Positions 19,438-29,043 of a stretch of DNA of 64,000 nt are shown here, piece after piece. Location: positions 1 through 64,000 of the forward strand of contig JBAOIR010000049.1 in NCBI GenBank assembly GCA_037045585.1, in the 5' to 3' direction. Each line of letters begins with the position of its first letter. The stretch's first letter is position 1. Position numbers and translations under genes: made by a program. Source of the stretch: SSF14 sp037045585 (lineage in GTDB: Bacteria; Actinomycetota; Acidimicrobiia; Acidimicrobiales; Microtrichaceae). The notes beneath the pieces were generated by a model. The model did no database searches. It worked only from the letters and a program-made list of their open reading frames with translations, and was not told where the DNA came from.

Positions 19438-20740
19438 TGGAGGCCGACCGGGCTGCCGAGCTCGTCGCGCTCGACCGGGCCCACGTGTGGCACCCGTACG
19501 CGTCCATGCCGGGGGCGCTCGACCTGACGCTGATCGAATCGGCCTCCGGGGTCCGCCTCCGACTGGCGCAGCCGATCGGCGACGTCACCGAACTGGTCGA
19601 CGGCATGAGCTCGTGGTGGGCGGCGATCTGGGGATACCGGCACCCGGTGCTCGATGCCGCAGCCCACGCTCAGATCGACACGATGAGCCACGTCATGTTC
19701 GGTGGCCTCACCCACGAGCCGGCGATCGAGCTGGCGACCACGCTCGTCGACCTCGCCCCCGACGGTCTCGAACACGTCTTCCTGTGCGACTCCGGTTCGG
19801 TGTCGGTCGAGGTCGCCATCAAGATGTGCCTCCAGTACTGGCAGTCGGTCGGCCGTCCTTCGAAGCGCCGGCTCCTCACCTGGCGCGGCGGCTACCACGG
19901 CGACACCTTCCACCCGATGTCGGTGTGCGACCCCGAGGGCGGTATGCACGCGCTCTGGACCGGTGTCCTGCCCGAGCAGCTCTTCGCCGACGCGCCCCCT
20001 CCCGGCTTCGACCGCGCTCGACGACGACTCGTACGCCGCGCGCTCCGCTCGCTGGTCGCAACGGCATCACGACGAGGTGGCCGCCGATCGTCGTCGAGCC
20101 CGTCGTGCAGGGCGCCGGTGGGATGTCGTTCCACTCCCCCGGGTACCTGCGGGTGTGGCGTGAACTCGCCGACGAGTTCGACGTGCTGTTGGTGTTCGAC
20201 GAGATCGCGACCGGCTTCGGCCGGAGCGGCGAGCTGTTCGCCGCCGACCACGCCGGGGTGACTCCCGACGTGATGTGTGTCGGCAAGGCGCTGACGGGCG
20301 GCTACCTGTCGATGGCGGCGACGCTCTGCACGGCCCGCGTCGCCGCCGGCATTTCCCAGGGCGAGGTGCCCGTGCTCGCCCACGGCCCCACGTTCATGGG
20401 CAACCCGCTCGCTGCGGCGATCGCGAACGCGTCGCTGGGCCTGTTGCGATCGACCGACTGGCGAGCGAACGTGGGCCGCATCGAGTCCGGGCTGGTCGAC
20501 GGGCTGGCAGCGGCCGTCGACATCGACGGCGTCGTCGACGTCCGGGTACGGGGGGCGATCGGCGTCGTCGAGCTCGACCATCACGTCGACATGGCCGCGG
20601 CCACCGCCGCGGCGGTCCGGGCCGGGGTCTGGCTCCGCCCGTTCCGCAACCTGATCTACACCATGCCCCCCTACGTCACCGGCGACGACGACCTCGGGCG
20701 GATCTGCTCGGCGATCGCAGCCGCAGCACAGGCCGGGTGA
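19437..20740 (+). CDS. bioA: Adenosylmethionine-8-amino-7-oxononanoate aminotransferase (two frameshifts)
   Basis: Class III PLP aminotransferase making 7,8-diaminopelargonate. Conserved segments appear in order but in three frames: HVWHPYASM and DGMSSWWAAIWGY at the start, CDSGSVSVEVAIKM, TWRGGYHGDTF; a first shift near 20012 leads to ALDDDSYAAR, a second near 20085 to VVEPVVQGAGGM; then VFDEIATGFGRSG and GKALTGGY with the PLP Lys, and NLIYTMPPY at the end. Total length fits a normal 430-aa enzyme, so the breaks are probably sequence indels in a working gene. Confidence 0.9.
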
Positions 20741-20769
20741 GCACGACGGCACGTACGTCGCCTGCGCCG

Positions 20770-21445
20770 TCAGGCCGGTTCGATCAGCGCGTCGAACAGT
20801 GCGAGCACGCCGACCTCGTACAGGTTGCGGGCGCGGTCGCCGCGCCAGGGTCGCTCGTCGAACAAGGGGCCGGGGTCGACCTTCGCCTGGAGCGTGACGC
20901 CGCGAGAGAAGGCCCGGGTGAGCAGCACGAGGTCCTCGGCGGAGTAGCCGTCGCGCAGGCGCCGACCCCAGATGGCGAGACCCGCCTCGAAGAACCGGGC
21001 GGTGGCCTCGAGCGCATCGGACTGTCCACCGGCCATCTCGTGGCGAACCGCGTCGTTGGCCACGAACGAGGACACCTCCATGAACATGAACCACTGCTCG
21101 TCGGAGAGCGCCCGACCGAGCGTGGCGGATGCGACGCCGGCGATCGCGTCGTCGGCGTCGGCGTAGGTCGCGACCACGTCGGGCGCTTCGGTAGCGACGT
21201 ACGACTCGGTCGTGGTGGCCCGGGCGAGGTGGAGGAGCAGGTCACGGCGGTACTCCTCCTGGGAGGGCCAGAGGTGATAGATCATCCCCTTGCTCAGTCC
21301 GGCCTCACGGAGCGACGTCGCCGGCCTTGAGGTGGCCGAGCGCACCGTCGACGGCGGCCGATCGCTGCCGGGCCCGCGCCCGCACGAGGCGCTCCCCCGC
21401 CGCCAGGAGCGAGGCACGGGTGTCATCGAGCGTGGGCCTCGGCAT
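20770..21445 (-). CDS. TetR-family regulator (frameshift near 21315)
   Basis: About 224 aa if the break is repaired. The N-terminus from the ATG at 21445 (MPRPTLDDTRASLLAAGERL) runs to about 21315, then the next frame continues SLREAGLSKGMIYHLWPSQEEYRRDLLLHL, the helix-turn-helix with the usual GxIYxxF-like end. The C-terminal ligand domain is variable. TACGAT lies 6 nt before the start. The palindrome TTGACT-N7-AGTCAA between this gene and the next (21485-21503) is a likely operator. Confidence 0.82.
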
Positions 21446-21484
21446 GGCGCGATCGTACCGTCGGGATTCCCCGACCCAGTTCGT

Positions 21485-21513
21485 TGACTTTTTGTCAGTC
21501 AATTCGTATGGTG
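21485..21513 (+). promoter_or_regulatory. TetR operator overlapping a rightward promoter
   Basis: TTGACT-TTTTGTC-AGTCAA inverted repeat at 21485-21503. TTGACT is also a good -35, followed after 17 nt by TATGGT at 21508-21513 as -10, with the downstream ATG at 21543. A repressor bound here would cover the promoter of the beta-propeller gene. Confidence 0.7.
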
Positions 21514-21542
21514 CTTGCGAAACGACCCATGAGGGAGATCCC

Positions 21543-22852
21543 ATGCCAGCTCGACACGACGTTCGCCACGCCCGCCGCCTGGCGGCACGACGCCTCATGA
21601 CCAGCGTCCTCACCGGCGGCCTCGCTGCGCTGCTGACGGCCTGCCCGCCGACCCCCGGTGACGGATCCGCCGGGACCGATCGCCGGGGCCCCGGCTCGGC
21701 GGCGTCACCGCGATGTCACCCGGCGGCACGGGGTACAGCCCCCGCCCGATGTCCGCCGACGGCCGGTACGTCGCCTACCTCCGCCCCGAGGCCAGCACCG
21801 CCGGTGGGGACGTGCTGCTGTGGGACTCCTCGACCGAAACGTCGCGGTCGCTCACGTCGCCGGTGGCCAACGACACGTTCGACGAGACCGCTCCCACCAT
21901 CTCGAGCGACGGGTCGACGGCGTTCTTTGCCGCATCGCTGGCGGTCGCTCCTGGCCAACCCGGTTCGCTGCCGTTGCTGGTGCGCTACGCAACGGCGACC
22001 GGCCACGATGCGTCTTCGCTCCACCGATCGAGGTCGGGGTCACCAATCGGGGGTGAACGAGATCGCCGCGTCGGCCGACGGGTCGGTCGTCGCGGTCGAG
22101 CTCGGCGACCGCCGTTGGCCCTCGGCGAACCACGTCGTCGCAGTCTGGACCGAGGCCGCCGGGTTCGAACTGATCACCGATCCCGCACCGCTGGCGACCC
22201 GTGAGATCTGGGCCTACGACCTCCCGGGTGCGGCGATCTCCGAGGACGGCCGCTACGTCGTCGCCGTGGCCACGATCGGCGATCCGCTGGTCGGGCCGGT
22301 GTTCCGACGGCTCGCCCTGTACGACCGGACGACGAGAACCTGGACGACGATCGCCGACACCGATCCGATCCCGGGGCTCCGAGCGACGAGGGACCACACG
22401 CCCAACGTGCTCGCAGTGCTGCCCGACGGCTCGGTGATCTTCGACGTGACGTCGCTCGGCTTCACCGGCGAGCACGCAGCATCGAGTGGCGTGGCGATCT
22501 GGGACCCGGCCACGCAGGCCATCACCCAACTGGTGCCGACCGACGGGGGCGCGCTCGCGGGTTCAGCGCCTCGCCCGACGGACGTTTCATCGGCTTCACC
22601 GGTTCCGACCTGATCACGTCGGTGTCGCCCGACTCGTAGGGGACGCCCTCCGTGCTCGATCGGGTCACCGGCGAGCGCACCGTTGCCGGCGGCGCTCCGT
22701 TCACCGCCCCCGTGGCCATCTCGGCCACCGGTCGGCAGATCCTGCTGTCGAGTACCGACACGACCGTGGTCGGGCCGAACCCGCCCGGATCCGACGGCAA
22801 CTCCCTGTTCCTGTGGCGCCGGGCGATCGCAACGGCAGCGCCGGCCGGGTGA
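21543..22852 (+). pseudogene. Beta-propeller (WD40/PD40-like) lipoprotein, disrupted
   Basis: Starts with a signal peptide and lipobox-like LTACPP after a Shine-Dalgarno GAGGGAG. Propeller-type blades are recognisable: SADGRYVAYLRPE, ISSDGSTAFFAAS, ISEDGRYVVAVATIG, SPDGRFIGFTGSD and ISATGRQILLSS. They fall in different frames with shifts near 21710, 22045 and 22560, and there is an in-frame TAG at 22637 before the last part, which ends at 22852. Four lesions in one gene favour real decay, though indels are frequent elsewhere in this sequence. It sits behind the TetR-controlled promoter. Confidence 0.75.
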
Positions 22853-22882
22853 TCGTGACGCCCGGCCCCCGGAGCCGAGCGT

Positions 22883-24316
22883 TCAGGTGAGGCGCTCGGC
22901 GGCGAGGACACGGACCTCCCGCTTGAGCACCTTGCCCGAGGCGTTCGTCGGGAGCGCGTCGACCACGAGCATCTGACGGGGACGCTTGAACCCGGCCAGC
23001 CGGCCGGTGCACCAGGCGACCACCTCGTCGGGATCGAGCGCGGCACCCGCCCGGGCCACGGCGACGGCGACGACGCGTTCGCCCCATCGCTCGTCGGGCA
23101 CCCCGACCACCGCGACAGCACCGACCGCAGGGTGCTCGCTGAGCACGTCCTCGACCTCGAGCGACGCCACGTTCTCCCCGCCCGACACGATGATGTCCTT
23201 GCTGCGGTCAACGATCGACAGGTAGCCCTCGTCGTCGAATCGTCCGATGTCGCCGGTGCGGAACCAGCCGTCGACGAACGCCGCGTCGTTGGCCTCGGGC
23301 CGGTTCCAGTACCCGGGCACCACCTGGTCGCCCCGGATCAGGATCTCCCCGTCGTCGGCGAGCTTGACCGCGGCGAGCGGCCCGACCCGGCCGGCTGCAG
23401 CGAGCAGCTGCGGGTCGGTGGTCACGGCACGACGGTGGTCGTCGGCGTCGAGGAACACCGCGTTGCCCGACAGCTCGGTCATGCCGTACCCCTGTCCGAA
23501 CCCGCAGCCGAACTCGACGAGGCCTCGCCGCAGCACGTCGAGCGGGATCGCCGAGGCGCCGTAGAAGATGTTGCGCAGCGAGGTCAGGTCGAAATCGGCT
23601 CGCCGCTGATGGTCGAGCAGCATGGCGATCATCGTGGGCGCCAACGAGATCGTGGTCACACGGTGCCGCTCGATCGCCGCCATCACCGGCACCGCGTCGA
23701 ACTTCGGCACGAGGACGACGGGCCGGCCACGGAAGTGCAGGTGCACGACGCCGTAGGACGCGACGTGGAAGAGCGGGAACGGGAACAGGTAGGTGTCGTC
23801 GGGGCCCACCGGGCGGGCCAGCGCCGTCGCCATCACACCGGCCATGAGACTGCGATGGGTGAGCATCGCGCCCTTGGGGCGGCCCGTCGTGCCGCTGGTG
23901 TGGATGATCCAGGCCGTGTCGGTCTCGACCGGCGCGCCGGAGCGGTCAGGTGACAGAAACTGTCGCCTGAGCGCTCCAGAAGGCAGGAGGGCGTCGAGCT
24001 CGGGAGTGCGGAGGACGAGCACGGGGGTGACGTCGGCGATCAAGTCGTTGATCTCGCTCTCGACCAGTCGGGTGTTGGCGAACATGGCGATGACCCCAGC
24101 CATCGGCGCGGCGTACATGAGCACCACGACCTCGGGACGGTTGTCCGACACGATGGCGATGCGATCACCGAGTTCGGTCCGCTCCGCGAGCCACACCGCC
24201 GCCTCCTGCACGTCGGCCCACAGCTCGGCGAACGTCCAGGCGCGAGCCTCGAAGATCAGGGCGACGGCGTCCGGAGTGCGGACCGCGGCGAACTCGACGA
24301 CCTCGTGCAGCAGCAT
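22883..24316 (-). CDS. AMP-forming acyl-CoA synthetase
   Basis: Adenylate-forming ligase, 477 aa, slightly short for the family. P-loop IIHTSGTTGRPKGAMLTH, A5 QGYGMTELSG, A7 GWFRTGDIG, A8 DRSKDIIVSGGENV and A10 NASGKVLKREV with the catalytic Lys are all present. Likely activates a fatty or aromatic acid; substrate not resolvable. It ends 31 bp from the broken propeller gene and starts close to the DinB gene stop, possibly one transcript with it. Confidence 0.92.
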   Translation of the reverse strand: MLLHEVVEFAAVRTPDAVALIFEARAWTFAELWADVQEAAVWLAERTELGDRIAIVSDNRPEVVVLMYAAPMAGVIAMFANTRLVESEINDLIADVTPVLVLRTPELDALLPSGALRRQFLSPDRSGAPVETDTAWIIHTSGTTGRPKGAMLTHRSLMAGVMATALARPVGPDDTYLFPFPLFHVASYGVVHLHFRGRPVVLVPKFDAVPVMAAIERHRVTTISLAPTMIAMLLDHQRRADFDLTSLRNIFYGASAIPLDVLRRGLVEFGCGFGQGYGMTELSGNAVFLDADDHRRAVTTDPQLLAAAGRVGPLAAVKLADDGEILIRGDQVVPGYWNRPEANDAAFVDGWFRTGDIGRFDDEGYLSIVDRSKDIIVSGGENVASLEVEDVLSEHPAVGAVAVVGVPDERWGERVVAVAVARAGAALDPDEVVAWCTGRLAGFKRPRQMLVVDALPTNASGKVLKREVRVLAAERLT

Positions 24317-24326
24317 CGGAGGGAGG

Positions 24327-24853
24327 TTAGAGGTCGGTCGCGCCGTCGATCGCCTGGCGGATGAGGTCGGCGTGGCCGAGGTGCCGAGCGGTCTCCTCGA
24401 TCATGTGCAGGACGATCCACCGCAACGAGAAGGGCTGCCCCAACGTCTCGTCACGGCGGCTGACACCGACCGAGAGAGCGTCGAGCGACACGGCCCCGGC
24501 GACGATGTCTCGGGCCCTGGCGCACGCAGCGTCGTAGAGGCCGAGGAGGTACGCGGGATCGTCATCGAGGGCGGTGCGGAACTCCCATTCGGGATCGGCG
24601 TCCCAGTCGATCGGCGTCCAGGGTTCCGGAATCGGCTCGCCGAGGAACGTCTCGACGAACCACGCATCCTCCACGAGCGCGAGGTGCTTGATCAGACCGG
24701 CGAGCGTGAGGTCGGGACGCCAACAGTCGTGGCGAGCTGTTCCTTCGTGAGACCGGTGACGATCTTGACCACGGTCGCTCGTCCGTAGTCGAGGTACTGG
24801 TTCAGGGTCTCGCGCTCGCCGACGCGGAGCTCGGGGTCGATGCGTTCGATCAT
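24327..24853 (-). CDS. DinB/DUF664-family protein (frameshift near 24725)
   Basis: Four-helix DinB-like protein of about 175 aa. The N-terminus from the ATG at 24853 reads ERETLNQYLDYGRATVVKIV, then breaks; the next frame continues PDLTLAGLIKHLALVEDAWF and later HMIEETARHLGHADLIRQAIDG with the His pattern of the family (metal site). Restoring one C to a CCC run at about 24722 rejoins the frames. Such proteins are mycothiol- or bacillithiol-dependent transferases or uncharacterised. TAGCGT sits 7 nt before the ATG. Confidence 0.85.
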
Positions 24854-24890
24854 CCACGGCACGCTACGACGCGGCGCCGTCACCGGGTGG

Positions 24891-24896
24891 TACACT
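24891..24896 (+). promoter_or_regulatory. -10 box of the leu operon leader
   Basis: TACACT lies 7 nt before the GTG of the leader peptide, so transcription should begin at or next to that codon and the leader would be translated without a 5' UTR. No convincing -35 was found at the normal distance. Confidence 0.6.
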
Positions 24897-24903
24897 TTCC
24901 ACC

Positions 24904-24936
24904 GTGACGAGCACCGCTCTCCTCCTTCTCATGTAG
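24904..24936 (+). CDS. leuL: leu operon leader peptide
   Basis: Ten-codon reading frame encoding (V/M)TSTALLLLM followed by TAG, with four consecutive Leu codons (CTC CTC CTT CTC). It immediately precedes two hairpins and leuA. Under leucine shortage the ribosome should stall on the Leu run and prevent terminator formation; with leucine it reaches the stop and the terminator forms. The sequence is typical of actinobacterial leuA leaders. Confidence 0.88.
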   Translation: MTSTALLLLM

Positions 24937-25002
24937 GCAAGTACCCAACCGGGTACTTGCCGAAGCTCCTGCGCCTCCGGGCTCGGGAGCTTCTTTCGTT
25001 TT
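24936..25002 (+). promoter_or_regulatory. leuA transcription attenuator
   Basis: First hairpin: perfect 11-bp stem GGCAAGTACCC / GGGTACTTGCC with loop AACC (24936-24961), starting at the last base of the leader stop codon. Second: GAAGCTCC / GGAGCTTC (24962-24969 with 24986-24993) followed by TTTCGTTTT, an intrinsic terminator. The arrangement of leader peptide, hairpin and terminator is classical ribosome-mediated attenuation. Confidence 0.85.
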
Positions 25003-25072
25003 CCGCAGCGGCGGAGCGAACGGAGACGGCGACCGTCACGACCATCATCACCACCGAGCAAGTGAGCACACC

Positions 25073-26791
25073 ATGCCTCCCACGCCAGCCCAACCGAAGC
25101 AGATGCCGTTCGAGAAGTACCAGGCCTTCGTGCCGCTCGAACTGCCGGATCGCCAGTGGCCGGACCGCAAGCTCACGAAGGCCCCCCGGTGGTGCGCGGT
25201 CGACCTCCGCGACGGCAACCAGGCGCTGATCGACCCGATGGACCCGGTGCGCAAGCTGCGCATGTTCCAGACGCTGGTCGCCATGGGCTTCAAGGAGATC
25301 GAGGTCGGGTTCCCCTCTGCGAGCCAGACCGACTTCGACTTCGTCCGCCAGCTGATCGAGGACGACCTGATCCCCGACGACGTCACCATCCAGGTGCTGA
25401 CGCAGTGTCGTGAGGAACTGATCGAGCGCACGTACGAGTCGCTGGCCGGCGCGCACAGCGCGATCGTCCACTTCTACAACTCGACCTCGATCCTGCAGCG
25501 GAAGGTGGTGTTCGGCCTGGACCGCGACGGCATCACAGCGATCGCCGTCAACGCCGCCCGCTACTGCAAGAAGCTCGAGCAGCAGTACCCCGAGACGGCG
25601 TTCCGCTACGAGTACTCGCCGGAGAGCTACACCGGCACCGAGATCGAGTACGCCGTCGAGATCTGCAACGCCGTCGCCGACGTCATCGAACCGACGCCGG
25701 AACGTCCGCTCATCATGAACCTGCCGGCGACCGTCGAGATGTACACACCGAACATCTACGCGGACACGATCGAGTGGTTCCTGCGCACCGTCCGCAACCG
25801 GGATTCGATCGTGTTGTCGCTGCACCCCCACAACGACCGCGGGTGTGCCGTGGCCGCAGCCGAGCTGGGCGTGCTCGCCGGCGCCGACCGCGTCGAGGGC
25901 TGCCTGTTCGGCAACGGCGAACGCACCGGCAACGTCGACATCGTTACCTTGGCGATGAACCTGTTCAGCCAGGGGGTCGACCCCGAGCTCGACATCAGCG
26001 ACATCGACGGCCTGCGCCGCACCGCCGAGTACTGCAACCGCCTGCCGGTGCACGAGCGCCACCCCTACGTGGGCGACCTCGTCTACACGGCATTCTCGGG
26101 CTCCCACCAGGACGCCATCAAGAAGGGGTTCGCGGCGCTGTACGCGGAGGCCGAGGCGGCCGGCAAGGGGCACGACTACGACACGTGGGCGGTGCCGTAC
26201 CTGCCGATCGACCCGGCGCATGTCGGCCGTTCGTACGAGGCGGTCATCCGCGTCAACAGCCAGTCCGGTAAGGGCGGCGTGGCGTACATCATGGAGACCG
26301 AGCACGGGTTCTCGCTGCCGCGACGCCTGCAGATCGAGTTCTCGAAGACGATCCAATCGGTGGTCGAGGACACCGGCACCGAGATCACGCCGGGAGCGAT
26401 GTGGGACCACTTCCAGGAGATCTACCTGCCCGATGAGCCCAGTCTCCGCCTCCGCTCCCACGAGCTCGTCAGCGCAGACGACGACACCACCACCATCACG
26501 GCGCAGGTGACCGTCGACGGTGAGGCCGCCACGTGGACGGGCACCGGCAACGGTCCGCTGTCGGCATTCGTCGCGGCGATCCGCGATGGCCTGGGCCTCG
26601 TGCTCGATGTCGTCGACTACCAGGAGCACTCGACGGGCAACAACGCCGATGCGTCGGCCGTCGCCTACGTCGAGACCGTCGACGAGCAGAACTCGATCCG
26701 CTGGGGCATCGCCCGTCACCACAACACCAGCACGGCGTCGCTGCTCGCGGTGTTGTCGGCAGCGGAGCGCGTGCGCCGCGAGGGCCGCTGA
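25073..26791 (+). CDS. leuA: 2-isopropylmalate synthase
   Basis: Condenses acetyl-CoA with 2-ketoisovalerate, the committed step of leucine synthesis. 572 aa, the long actinobacterial form. The metal/catalytic motif CAVDLRDGNQALIDPM, the HPHNDRGCAVAAAE metal His pair and GCLFGNGERTGNVDIV are intact, and the C-terminal LeuA regulatory domain (about 430-572) for leucine feedback is present. The ATG at 25073 lies 70 nt after the attenuator terminator. No other leu genes follow. Confidence 0.96.
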   Translation: MPPTPAQPKQMPFEKYQAFVPLELPDRQWPDRKLTKAPRWCAVDLRDGNQALIDPMDPVRKLRMFQTLVAMGFKEIEVGFPSASQTDFDFVRQLIEDDLIPDDVTIQVLTQCREELIERTYESLAGAHSAIVHFYNSTSILQRKVVFGLDRDGITAIAVNAARYCKKLEQQYPETAFRYEYSPESYTGTEIEYAVEICNAVADVIEPTPERPLIMNLPATVEMYTPNIYADTIEWFLRTVRNRDSIVLSLHPHNDRGCAVAAAELGVLAGADRVEGCLFGNGERTGNVDIVTLAMNLFSQGVDPELDISDIDGLRRTAEYCNRLPVHERHPYVGDLVYTAFSGSHQDAIKKGFAALYAEAEAAGKGHDYDTWAVPYLPIDPAHVGRSYEAVIRVNSQSGKGGVAYIMETEHGFSLPRRLQIEFSKTIQSVVEDTGTEITPGAMWDHFQEIYLPDEPSLRLRSHELVSADDDTTTITAQVTVDGEAATWTGTGNGPLSAFVAAIRDGLGLVLDVVDYQEHSTGNNADASAVAYVETVDEQNSIRWGIARHHNTSTASLLAVLSAAERVRREGR

Positions 26792-26819
26792 CCCTCGGTC
26801 ATCGCGTGTTCCACCGCAC

Positions 26820-26862
26820 AATCACGAAGGCCGGAGCGCAGAGCGCTCCGGCCTTCGTGATT
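26820..26862. terminator. Bidirectional hairpin terminator after leuA
   Basis: A 20-bp perfect stem (AATCACGAAGGCCGGAGCGC and its complement) with a 3-nt loop AGA, between leuA and the convergent small secreted-peptide gene. It lacks a long T-run but is symmetrical and suitably placed for both strands. Confidence 0.85.
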
Positions 26863-26893
26863 GCTGCACCGGTCGACGACCGGCGGAGCGAGA

Positions 26894-27034
26894 TCAGGCG
26901 AACGTGCAGCTGATGTTCGTCGGACCCTCGAGGATCGTCAGGACGCACGGACCCACCGGAATCTGGCAGGCGGCGGTGGCGAACGGGATCGCCATGATCA
27001 TGGAAGCGAGCAGAACTCGGCTGGAACGACGCAT
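26894..27034 (-). CDS. 46-aa secreted peptide, unknown function
   Basis: Short gene: MRRSSRVLLASMIMAIPFATAAC is a clear signal peptide with AAC at its end (possible lipobox or cleavage site), followed by a 20-odd residue mature part with two more Cys (GPC, SCTF). AAAGGGG precedes the ATG as a ribosome site. No homologue recognised. Upstream, an inverted repeat CACTTG-N8-CAAGTG (27072-27091) may be regulatory. The 150-bp gap to the next gene holds nothing else clear. Confidence 0.6.
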   Translation of the reverse strand: MRRSSRVLLASMIMAIPFATAACQIPVGPCVLTILEGPTNISCTFA

Positions 27035-27184
27035 TTCGAATACCCCTTTTGTGGTGATATGACCTTCGTCACACTTGTCGGTGTCCAAGTGGCAAGTCAA
27101 GGACCGTCGCAACATTTCACGCGTCGCCCCTTTCCCCTCCGGTGATCATCATTCCCCGCTGAGGCCGTTCTCAGACATCTTCGG

Positions 27185-27586
27185 TCAGGCGTGCCACAGC
27201 AACCGCGACGGACCATCGGGCCCTGCGGCCATGACCGTCGCGCGGGTCGGGTCGACCCGGAGCAGCACCACGTCGGGTCGCTCCGGCGAACCAAAGAATC
27301 CGGCGGCCTCGTACGGCCACGACGACCACAGTCGTTCCTTGGTCGGCACGTCGTCGACGACCTCGACCGAGCCCCACAGGTAGGCCTCGCTCCCCGACTG
27401 CCACATCATCGCGATCCGCGGGTCGACCACGAGGTTCCGGGCTTTGTGTGAGCTGCGTCGCGTCTGGACCCACACGACGTCGCCCTCGACGATCGGCGCG
27501 ACGACGGCGACCGCAGGGCCGTCCGGGCCGGTCGTAGCGATGTGCGCGAGGCCGGTCAGGTGCGGGGTGACGTCGTTCCAATCCAT
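27185..27586 (-). CDS. Pyridoxamine 5'-phosphate oxidase-like FMN/F420 protein
   Basis: Split-barrel protein of 133 aa: LAHIATTGPDGPAVAVVAP, then VWVQTRRSSHKARNLVVDPRIAMMW, the flavin/F420 phosphate-binding strand-turn pattern of the PNPOx-like family. Members reduce or bind flavin, F420 or haem; this short form is not PdxH itself. The ATG at 27586 (MDWNDVTPHL) follows the DUF455 gene by 13 bp on the same strand, so they are likely one operon. Confidence 0.8.
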   Translation of the reverse strand: MDWNDVTPHLTGLAHIATTGPDGPAVAVVAPIVEGDVVWVQTRRSSHKARNLVVDPRIAMMWQSGSEAYLWGSVEVVDDVPTKERLWSSWPYEAAGFFGSPERPDVVLLRVDPTRATVMAAGPDGPSRLLWHA

Positions 27587-27599
27587 CGGGGTGATCTTG

Positions 27600-28460
27600 T
27601 CACCGAGGGGTACCGCGTGTGCCGAGAAACGCCGCCTCCCAACGGTGGAGGTCGGCCTCGGAGAATCCGGCCGCGACCCTCGCCTCGACATTGAACGGGG
27701 GAACGATCAAGAGGGAGTACTCCGCGACCAGACGCTCGAACTCGGCGGTCGGATCGAGGCCACGGCGGTCGCACACGTGGGCAAACCACCGGCTGCCGAC
27801 CTCGACGTGACCGATCTCGTCGCGGAGCACGATCCGGAGCACCTCGGCCGACGCGACGTCACCGTGCCGTTCGAACCGCTCGATGAGCCCGGGAGTGACG
27901 TCGAGACCTCTCGCCTCGAACACGAGGGGAACGAGGGCCATACGGGCGCCGACGTCATGGGCGGTTCGCACGGCGATGTCCCACAGACCGTCATGGCAAC
28001 CGAGGTCGCCGTACGCGCCGCCGTACTCGGCGAGCCGTTCGCACAACGCCTCGAAGTGCCCCAGCTCCTCCGCCGCCACTCGAACCCAGTCGCGGTAGTA
28101 GCGCGCCGGCATCCCACCGAACCGGTGCGCGGCGTCGAGCGCGAGATTCACCGCATTCGCCTCGATGTGCGCGAGTGCGTGCAGCGTGGCGAAGCGCCCT
28201 TCCTCGGTGCCCCACGTGCGGCGCTTCAGGTCGCGGGGCGCAACGAGCGTCACGCCTGCGGGCCGTCCCACCGAAATGGGCTCGATCGGTTCGAACCCTT
28301 CGATCGCGGCAGAGGGCCGCTCGTCCAGTGCGGACGCGAGGCGCTCCAACTCGGCGATCATCGGGGCCGTGTCGACGGGTTCGGCAACCCGAAGAGCGTC
28401 ACCGGCGAGACGTCGTAGCGCGATCAGGTCGTCGGCACGTTCGGCGGAGCGGTCGGGCAT
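27600..28460 (-). CDS. DUF455 ferritin-like protein
   Basis: 286 aa with ferritin-like iron ligands: HIEANAVNLALDA, AAEELGHFEALCERL and LRDEIGHVEVGSRWF give the Glu/His set of a di-iron four-helix bundle. DUF455 proteins are distant relatives of tRNA-hydroxylase MiaE; their reaction is not established. The ATG at 28460 lies 7 nt from TACCGT (28468-28473). Divergent from the YbaK-like gene, co-oriented with the PNPOx-like gene. Confidence 0.85.
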   Translation of the reverse strand: MPDRSAERADDLIALRRLAGDALRVAEPVDTAPMIAELERLASALDERPSAAIEGFEPIEPISVGRPAGVTLVAPRDLKRRTWGTEEGRFATLHALAHIEANAVNLALDAAHRFGGMPARYYRDWVRVAAEELGHFEALCERLAEYGGAYGDLGCHDGLWDIAVRTAHDVGARMALVPLVFEARGLDVTPGLIERFERHGDVASAEVLRIVLRDEIGHVEVGSRWFAHVCDRRGLDPTAEFERLVAEYSLLIVPPFNVEARVAAGFSEADLHRWEAAFLGTRGTPR

Positions 28461-28516
28461 GCCGCCGACGGTAGACCGGGTTCGGGTCGATGCGGACATC
28501 TGGCAACATCGCGCCC

Positions 28517-29017
28517 GTGCATCCCATCGAGCAGCGAATCCAGGACCAGTTCGACGCCGCTGGCGTCGCCTTCGAGTGGATGCCGTGCGACCCCGAACTC
28601 GCCGACACGGCGGCGTTCTGCGAGCACTACGGCACGTCGCTCGAGGACTCGGCAAACGCGATCGTGGTCGTCGGCAAGTCCGAACCTCGCCGTCACGTCG
28701 TGTGCGTTGTGTTGGCGACCACCCGGCTCGACGTCAACGGCGCCGTCCGCAAGCGGCTCGGTGCCCGCAAGGCGTCGTTCGCATCGGCCGACGAGACCCG
28801 TGACCTCACGGGCATGGAGATCGGTGGCGTCACACCCATCGGCCTGCCCGACGGCCTCGAGGTCTGGATCGACGCTGCGGTGACCGAACGCGACCGGGTC
28901 GTCATCGGAGGTGGCGTCCGCTCGTCGAAGGTGTGGGTCGCCCCGGCGGACCTGGCGCGGTTACCGAACGTCGAGGTCGTCGAGGGCCTCGCCAAGCCCA
29001 TCCCACCCGCGCCCTGA
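28517..29017 (+). CDS. YbaK/EbsC-type aminoacyl-tRNA deacylase
   Basis: YbaK/ProX-fold protein of about 166 aa that hydrolyses mischarged tRNA in trans. Seen: AIVVVGKSEPRRHVVCVV, the conserved Lys-containing strand, KASFASADE and MEIGGVTPIGLP, the core loop GGVxPxG. GTG at 28517 preferred because CAACAT sits 7 nt before it; an ATG at 28490 would add nine residues. Divergent from DUF455. Confidence 0.85.
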   Translation: MHPIEQRIQDQFDAAGVAFEWMPCDPELADTAAFCEHYGTSLEDSANAIVVVGKSEPRRHVVCVVLATTRLDVNGAVRKRLGARKASFASADETRDLTGMEIGGVTPIGLPDGLEVWIDAAVTERDRVVIGGGVRSSKVWVAPADLARLPNVEVVEGLAKPIPPAP

Positions 29018-29043
29018 CACCAGATCGGCGGCCGGCGGAGCGG

